A stretch of 46,321 nucleotides of DNA from an uncultured Porphyromonadaceae bacterium (lineage in GTDB: Bacteria > Bacteroidota > Bacteroidia > Bacteroidales > Muribaculaceae): positions 1-46,321 of the forward strand of contig CAJKRG010000018.1 of NCBI GenBank assembly GCA_905202215.1, written 5' to 3'. This document shows positions 42,547 to 46,321 of the stretch, in pieces (the first letter of the stretch is position 1; the number at the start of each line of letters is the position of its first letter). Under the pieces are notes generated by a model, which was not told the DNA's origin, searched no databases, and was given only the letters and a program-made list of their open reading frames with translations. A program made the position numbers and the translations under genes.

Positions 42547-42996
42547 ATGAATATACATCATATACTCTTTGCTTCAACATTAGCGGCTCTGTGCATGACT
42601 TCATGCTTATCGGCGGGGAACTCTGCGAAGGAAACCGACAGCGGCGAAGGCTATAAGACCTTTGAAACAGGTGAGTTCAAAGAACTTATAGCCTCCGATG
42701 TCGAAGTATACGTAGCGATAGGCGAACCTACGGGAGAGTTACGTCTCGAAGCCGCCCCCTCTGTCATCAATGACATTGAGGTTGAAAACCGGCAAGGCAG
42801 TCTGTCCATCAACGATCGCAATGATAAATCCGGCAAGGAAGGCACAGACAAGGCAAAAGCCTATATCACAGTCGGACCCTCCCAACTGCATACAATTATA
42901 GCATCTGCCGGTGCCGAAATAATACTTCAGCAACCGACAGATGCCGAGATTTTCGAGACCGACGCTACGGTAAGCATCTCGCCCGGATCGTTCTAA
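42547..42996 (+). CDS. Short DUF2807-like lipoprotein
   Basis: The 149-residue protein has a lipoprotein signal (MNIHHILFASTLAALCMTSC, Cys20 lipidated) followed by the start of a GIN/DUF2807 beta-helix domain: KTFETGEFKELIASDVEVYVAIGEP, LRLEAAPSVINDIEVE, VGPSQLHTIIASAGAEI. Typical DUF2807 domains are near 180 residues or more; this one has about 125 after the signal and stops in VSISPGSF, so the C-terminal part is missing. The frame is open from 42448, but only the ATG at 42547 gives a lipobox. The 3' end overlaps the convergent malic enzyme gene by 4 bases, so a lost end is possible. Confidence 0.78.
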   Translation: MNIHHILFASTLAALCMTSCLSAGNSAKETDSGEGYKTFETGEFKELIASDVEVYVAIGEPTGELRLEAAPSVINDIEVENRQGSLSINDRNDKSGKEGTDKAKAYITVGPSQLHTIIASAGAEIILQQPTDAEIFETDATVSISPGSF

Positions 42997-44321
42997 CTTG
43001 CTCTGGCCGACAGATATTCTTTCATATGGACGTCTGTATCGGTCACATAGCGTCTGAGCACATTGCCGTAATGCGTCAGGTCATCTATCGCAGCCTGGGC
43101 AACACCGCTTTCTGCGGCAGCCTTGACAACGGCCGGTGGTACGGTCGTAAGAAGCCGGCGGTCGAAAGGCTTCGGCAGAATATAGTCGGCTCCGAACTTC
43201 AGACTATGGACTCCGTAAAGCTCACGTAAGGAAGCCGGCACCGGTTCGCGGGCAAGAGCGGCTATGGCATGTGCCGCCGCCAGTTTCATAGGTTCATTGA
43301 TTTCCGAAGCGCGACAGTCGAGCGCACCGCGGAATATATACGGGAACCCAAGCACATTGTTTATCTGATTGGGATAATCGCTGCGGCCCGTTGCATATAC
43401 CAGATCAGTCCTTACCGCAAGAGCCGTGTCGCGGGCTATCTCGGGCCTGGGATTGGCAAGGGCAAATACGATCGGCTTTTCCGCCATTGTGGCAAGCATT
43501 TCGGGAGTAAGCACGTCTGCGACCGACAACCCGAGGAAGACATCGGCACCTCGTACAGCGTCGGCAAGCGTGATACGCCCGTCAGGCTCGATAGCGAACT
43601 CCGCTTTCGACTCATTGACGCCTGTCCTGCCCTTATATATCACACCCTTGCTGTCGCACATCACTATTTTTTCCCGATCCACGCCAAGTGCTATCATGAG
43701 ACGGGTACATGCTGTCGCGGCAGCTCCGGCACCGTTCACAACGAGCCGGATATCACGGATTTCTTTCTGCTGCACAATCAGAGCATTGATGAGAGCGGCT
43801 CCGGCAATGACGGCTGTGCCGTGCTGGTCATCGTGCATCACGGGAATATCGCATTGTTCTCTGAGCGAGTTTTCAATTTCAAAACACTCGGGCGCCTTGA
43901 TATCCTCGAGATTGATACCCCCGAAGCCGGGTGTCAGCGACCGCACGATCTCGACAAATTTCTGTGGATCAGTTTCGTCCACCTCGATATCGAACGCGTT
44001 AAGACCGGCGAATATCTTGAAGAGCAAAGCCTTTCCTTCCATCACAGGCTTGGATGCGGCAGCTCCGATATTACCGAGTCCCAGCACTGCCGTACCGTTT
44101 GAAATAACCGCGACGGTATTGCCGCGATCGGTATATTTATAGATATTATCTGTATTATGGGCTATTTCAAGACATGGGAACGCGACTCCCGGCGAATATG
44201 CCAGCGAGAGGTCTTCCGGAGTCGAAAAAGGTTTAGTAGGCACTATCTCTATTTTACCCGGACGCGGATACCGGTGATAGGCAAGCGCCCGCGCCTTGTC
44301 TGAACTCAATACTTTCTTCAT
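42993..44321 (-). CDS. maeB: Malic enzyme (oxaloacetate-decarboxylating), short form without PTA domain
   Basis: The 442-residue protein has the malic enzyme core: LSLAYSPGVAFPC, the NAD(P)-site GNTVAVISNGTAVLGLGNIG, MEGKALLFKIFAGLNAFDIEVDE, FGGINLEDIKAPECFEIE (metal and malate site), and DDQHGTAVI. It converts malate to pyruvate and CO2. Many Bacteroidales homologues carry a C-terminal phosphotransacetylase-like domain; this one ends after the catalytic part. NADP dependence is inferred from the family only. No clear promoter in the 110 bases upstream. Confidence 0.93.
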   Translation of the reverse strand: MKKVLSSDKARALAYHRYPRPGKIEIVPTKPFSTPEDLSLAYSPGVAFPCLEIAHNTDNIYKYTDRGNTVAVISNGTAVLGLGNIGAAASKPVMEGKALLFKIFAGLNAFDIEVDETDPQKFVEIVRSLTPGFGGINLEDIKAPECFEIENSLREQCDIPVMHDDQHGTAVIAGAALINALIVQQKEIRDIRLVVNGAGAAATACTRLMIALGVDREKIVMCDSKGVIYKGRTGVNESKAEFAIEPDGRITLADAVRGADVFLGLSVADVLTPEMLATMAEKPIVFALANPRPEIARDTALAVRTDLVYATGRSDYPNQINNVLGFPYIFRGALDCRASEINEPMKLAAAHAIAALAREPVPASLRELYGVHSLKFGADYILPKPFDRRLLTTVPPAVVKAAAESGVAQAAIDDLTHYGNVLRRYVTDTDVHMKEYLSARAS

Positions 44322-44386
44322 GATTGTCTAAAACCTGTTTTTTGAATAAAAACACAATTTACACCGACAATGTTCTGAGAAAAAAA

Positions 44387-44418
44387 TTTGGTGAATCCAA
44401 AGAAATGCACTAATTTTG
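44387..44418 (+). promoter_or_regulatory. Promoter of the tRNA-Leu gene
   Basis: TTTG (44387-44390), 20 bases, then TAATTTTG (44411-44418), ending 13 bases before the tRNA. Confidence 0.8.
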
Positions 44419-44431
44419 CAGAACGAAATCC

Positions 44432-44513
44432 GCGCATGTGGCGTAATTGGTAGCCGCGTTAGACTTAGGATCTAATGTCTTAGGACGTGGGGGTTCGAGT
44501 CCCTTCATGCGCA
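44432..44513 (+). tRNA. tRNA-Leu (TAG)
   Basis: Acceptor GCGCATG/CATGCGC, a D-arm with GTAATTGGTAG, anticodon stem TTAGA/TCTAA with loop CTTAGGA (anticodon TAG), a long variable arm (TGTCTTAGGACGTG) and T-loop TTCGAGT. The class II variable arm and anticodon identify leucine. No CCA is encoded. Confidence 0.96.
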
Positions 44514-44519
44514 CGCAAT

Positions 44520-44564
44520 AAATCAGCCGACTCACATTTTATGTGCCAGTCGGCTGATTTTTTT
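44520..44564 (+). terminator. Intrinsic terminator after tRNA-Leu
   Basis: A 13-base perfect stem (44520-44532 and 44548-44560), with an inner CACAT/ATGTG extension, is followed by seven T residues. It begins six bases after the tRNA. Confidence 0.92.
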
Positions 44565-44566
44565 AC

Positions 44567-44574
44567 TATATTTG
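44567..44574 (+). promoter_or_regulatory. Possible -7 box TATATTTG of xylB
   Basis: TATATTTG directly follows the tRNA-Leu terminator tail; no TTTG at -33. A 5-base inverted repeat (CACTC, 6 bases, GAGTG; 44576-44591) at the predicted transcript start could be an operator, but it is short. Confidence 0.4.
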
Positions 44575-44675
44575 TCACTCGTTATTGAGTGTGATACCAT
44601 ATCTTTCCGAATATATTAAGACGGCATTCACACATACCTGAAAACTGCCGTAAACCGAATTCAAAATTTATCGAA

Positions 44676-46163
44676 ATGTATTTATTAGGATACGATATAG
44701 GAAGTTCTTCCGTGAAAACGGCTCTGGTAGAAGCCGAAAGCGGCCGTTGTGTGGCCTCCGATTTCTTTCCCAAATCGGAAGCTCCCATAAAGGCGCTCCG
44801 GCCCGGATGGGCTGAACAACAGCCCGATGCATGGTGGTCATACCTTAAGGACGCAACAGCTTCTGTCCTTGCCGAATCAGGAGTTGATCCGGCCGATATC
44901 AAAGCCATCGGTATCAGCTATCAGATGCACGGACTTGTGGCCCTCGATAAAAATATGATTCCCCTGCGCGATGCCATCATCTGGTGCGACAGCCGCGGTG
45001 TTCCCTACGGACGGAAAGCGTTCGAGGATTTAGGATCCGAAAAATGTCTCGGCAGTCTGCTCAACACGCCGGGAAATTTCACGGCCGCAAAACTCGCATG
45101 GGTCAAGGAAAATGAACCCGATGTATTCGCCCGCATATACAAGATAATGCTTCCGGGCGACTATATTGCATTCCGTCTCACCGGCGAAATATCCACAAAT
45201 CCCGAAGGACTCTCTGAATATATGCTCTGGGACTTCAGAAACAATGCTCCGGCACGTTTTCTGATGGACTATTACGGTTTCGACGAGAGCATTCTGCCCC
45301 GTGTCGGCTCCACATTTTCAAATCAGGGCGCTCTTACCCCTGCGGCAGCCGCCGAACTTGGCCTCGCCGCCGGAACGCCTGTTACATACCGCGCCGGCGA
45401 CCAGCCCAACAATGCCTTGTCGCTGAATGTATTCGAGCCGGGCGAAGTCGCTTCTACAGCAGGTACATCGGGGGTTGTCTACGGTATCAACGGCACCGTT
45501 GACTACGACCCGCTGTCGCGTGTCAACAATTTCGCGCACGTGAACCATACTGCCGCGGCTCCGCGTATCGGTGTCATGACCTGTATCAGCGGCACAGGCA
45601 TCCTCAATACATGGATCAAGCGCAATGTGGCCCCGGGAAATATATCATATGCCGACATGAACGATCTGGCCGCACAGATAGCCCCCGGCAGCGAAGGAAT
45701 CTCGATACTGCCGTTCGGCAACGGTGCCGAGCGCGTGCTCGAAAACCGCGAGCCTGGTTGCACATTCCTCGGAATCAACTTCAATATCCACGATCGTCGC
45801 CATCTGATCCGTGCGGCTCAGGAAGGCATAGTATTCGCATTCATGTATGGAATGGAGGTAATGCAGGGCATGGGTATGAAAATAGACCGCATCCATGCCG
45901 GACACGCCAATATGTTCCTCAGCCCTGTATTCCGAGAAACCCTCGCCTCGGTTTCCGGTGCCGTAATCGATTTATACGATACCGACGGTGCTGTCGGAGC
46001 CGCAAAAGGTGCCGGCATAGGCGCAGGAATATATGCATCTCCTAAAGAAGCTTTCGCCACTTTGACAAAAATAGGCGAGACAGAACCTAACAGGAACCGC
46101 ACGCCATATCTCGAAGCCTATGCACTCTGGAAACAGCGTCTCGCCGACATTATAGGACAATAA
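44676..46163 (+). CDS. xylB: Xylulokinase (FGGY family)
   Basis: The 495-residue protein is a FGGY carbohydrate kinase: MYLLGYDIGSSSVKTALVE at the start (phosphate-1 loop with Asp7), AIGISYQMHGLVALD and IIWCDSRG for substrate binding, AGDQPNNALSLNVFEPGEVASTAGTSGVVYG for the second phosphate loop, and GGAR-like ending AVGAAKGAGIGAGIY. The MHG motif and the xylA gene that follows point to D-xylulose. It uses ATP to make xylulose 5-phosphate. Confidence 0.94.
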   Translation: MYLLGYDIGSSSVKTALVEAESGRCVASDFFPKSEAPIKALRPGWAEQQPDAWWSYLKDATASVLAESGVDPADIKAIGISYQMHGLVALDKNMIPLRDAIIWCDSRGVPYGRKAFEDLGSEKCLGSLLNTPGNFTAAKLAWVKENEPDVFARIYKIMLPGDYIAFRLTGEISTNPEGLSEYMLWDFRNNAPARFLMDYYGFDESILPRVGSTFSNQGALTPAAAAELGLAAGTPVTYRAGDQPNNALSLNVFEPGEVASTAGTSGVVYGINGTVDYDPLSRVNNFAHVNHTAAAPRIGVMTCISGTGILNTWIKRNVAPGNISYADMNDLAAQIAPGSEGISILPFGNGAERVLENREPGCTFLGINFNIHDRRHLIRAAQEGIVFAFMYGMEVMQGMGMKIDRIHAGHANMFLSPVFRETLASVSGAVIDLYDTDGAVGAAKGAGIGAGIYASPKEAFATLTKIGETEPNRNRTPYLEAYALWKQRLADIIGQ

Positions 46164-46192
46164 TATCCATTATCTTAATTAATAACAACAAA

Positions 46193-46321
46193 ATGACTGT
46201 AAAAGAATATTTTCCCGGTATTGGGAAAATCAAATTCGAGGGTACTGACAGCTACAATCCCCTCGCATACCGCTACTATGACGCCGAGCGTGTCGTTCTC
46301 GGCAAACCGATGAAAGAATGG
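46193..46321 (+). CDS. xylA: Xylose isomerase, N-terminal part (cut by the window)
   Basis: The first 43 codons read MTVKEYFPGIGKIKFEGTDS then NPLAYRYYDAERVVLGKPMKEW, the conserved start of class II xylose isomerases. The enzyme interconverts xylose and xylulose, the substrate of the upstream kinase. The gene begins 29 bases after the xylB stop and continues past the window edge. Confidence 0.95.
   Translation, partial: MTVKEYFPGIGKIKFEGTDSYNPLAYRYYDAERVVLGKPMKEW

Noticed and set aside
1..46321. CRISPR arrays, insertion sequences, prophage genes
   Set aside because: No regularly spaced repeats, transposase, integrase, cas or phage structural genes are visible; tRNA genes show no duplicated 3' ends that would mark integration.

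Overview
The window reads as chromosomal core sequence from a member of the Bacteroidales. Promoters follow the Bacteroidota pattern (TTTG or TTG, 18-20 bases, then TAnnTTTG), Shine-Dalgarno sequences are weak or absent, and the gene set is typical of gut Bacteroidales: a GH76 lipoprotein, LytS/LytTR regulators, split GcvP, YjgP/YjgQ permease, NspC and short DUF4250. The mixed base composition and the protein style would fit Muribaculaceae or a relative, but this is an inference and no rRNA is present to settle it. I found no insertion sequence, integrase, phage gene, CRISPR array or rRNA.

Layout. 1-77: 5' part of a tRNA-Ser(GGA) gene and its promoter (minus). 158-3112: MATE exporter, DUF1349 secreted protein and a LuxR-type regulator; the last two are transcribed divergently from abutting -7 boxes. 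3107-10461 (minus): a long overlapping operon with DMT transporter, DUF4250, PcrA/UvrD helicase, NspC, family 2 glycosyltransferase, RadC and a GrpB-GNAT fusion. 10507-12262 (minus): GH76 lipoprotein and TM2 protein, closed by a hairpin terminator. 12281-18425 (minus): SppA, LpxK, PNP, ThiL, SMR exporter and nitroreductase. 18417-19565: a small membrane protein, an outer-membrane barrel and tRNA-Pro(TGG). 19628-23290 (plus): LptF/G-type permease, RibBA and an unknown protein. 23291-26839 (minus): HU-SPOR protein, nitroreductase, DUF2520 protein, KdsC and Maf. 26886-29390: an M50-like membrane protease convergent with a secreted TPR protein. 29408-36064 (plus): lipoate ligase plus a complete glycine cleavage system (T, H, PA, PB, L). 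36051-37837 (minus): LytTR regulator and LytS-type kinase. 38024-42486: barrel protein, then (minus) GltX, WaaA and an ArgC-like protein that has lost its key residues. 42547-44321: a short DUF2807 lipoprotein convergent with malic enzyme. 44387-46321: tRNA-Leu(TAG), then xylB and the start of xylA.

How the genes work together. Lipid A and LPS functions recur in separate operons (LpxK, KdsC, WaaA, an LptF/G permease). The lipoate ligase and glycine cleavage genes form a self-contained unit that would load lipoate on GcvH, run the four-protein cycle and reoxidise the lipoyl arm. XylB and XylA form the xylose entry pathway. Gene packing is extreme: many same-strand neighbours overlap by about 4 bases, and all seven convergent pairs overlap, abut, or lie 10 bases apart.

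The most unusual items are the ArgC-like probable pseudoenzyme next to waaA, the membrane-anchored HU-SPOR protein, the GrpB-GNAT fusion, the membrane HEGGH protein, and the palindromic double -7 box between the DUF1349 and LuxR genes. I did not find a clearly new multi-gene defence or mobile system.
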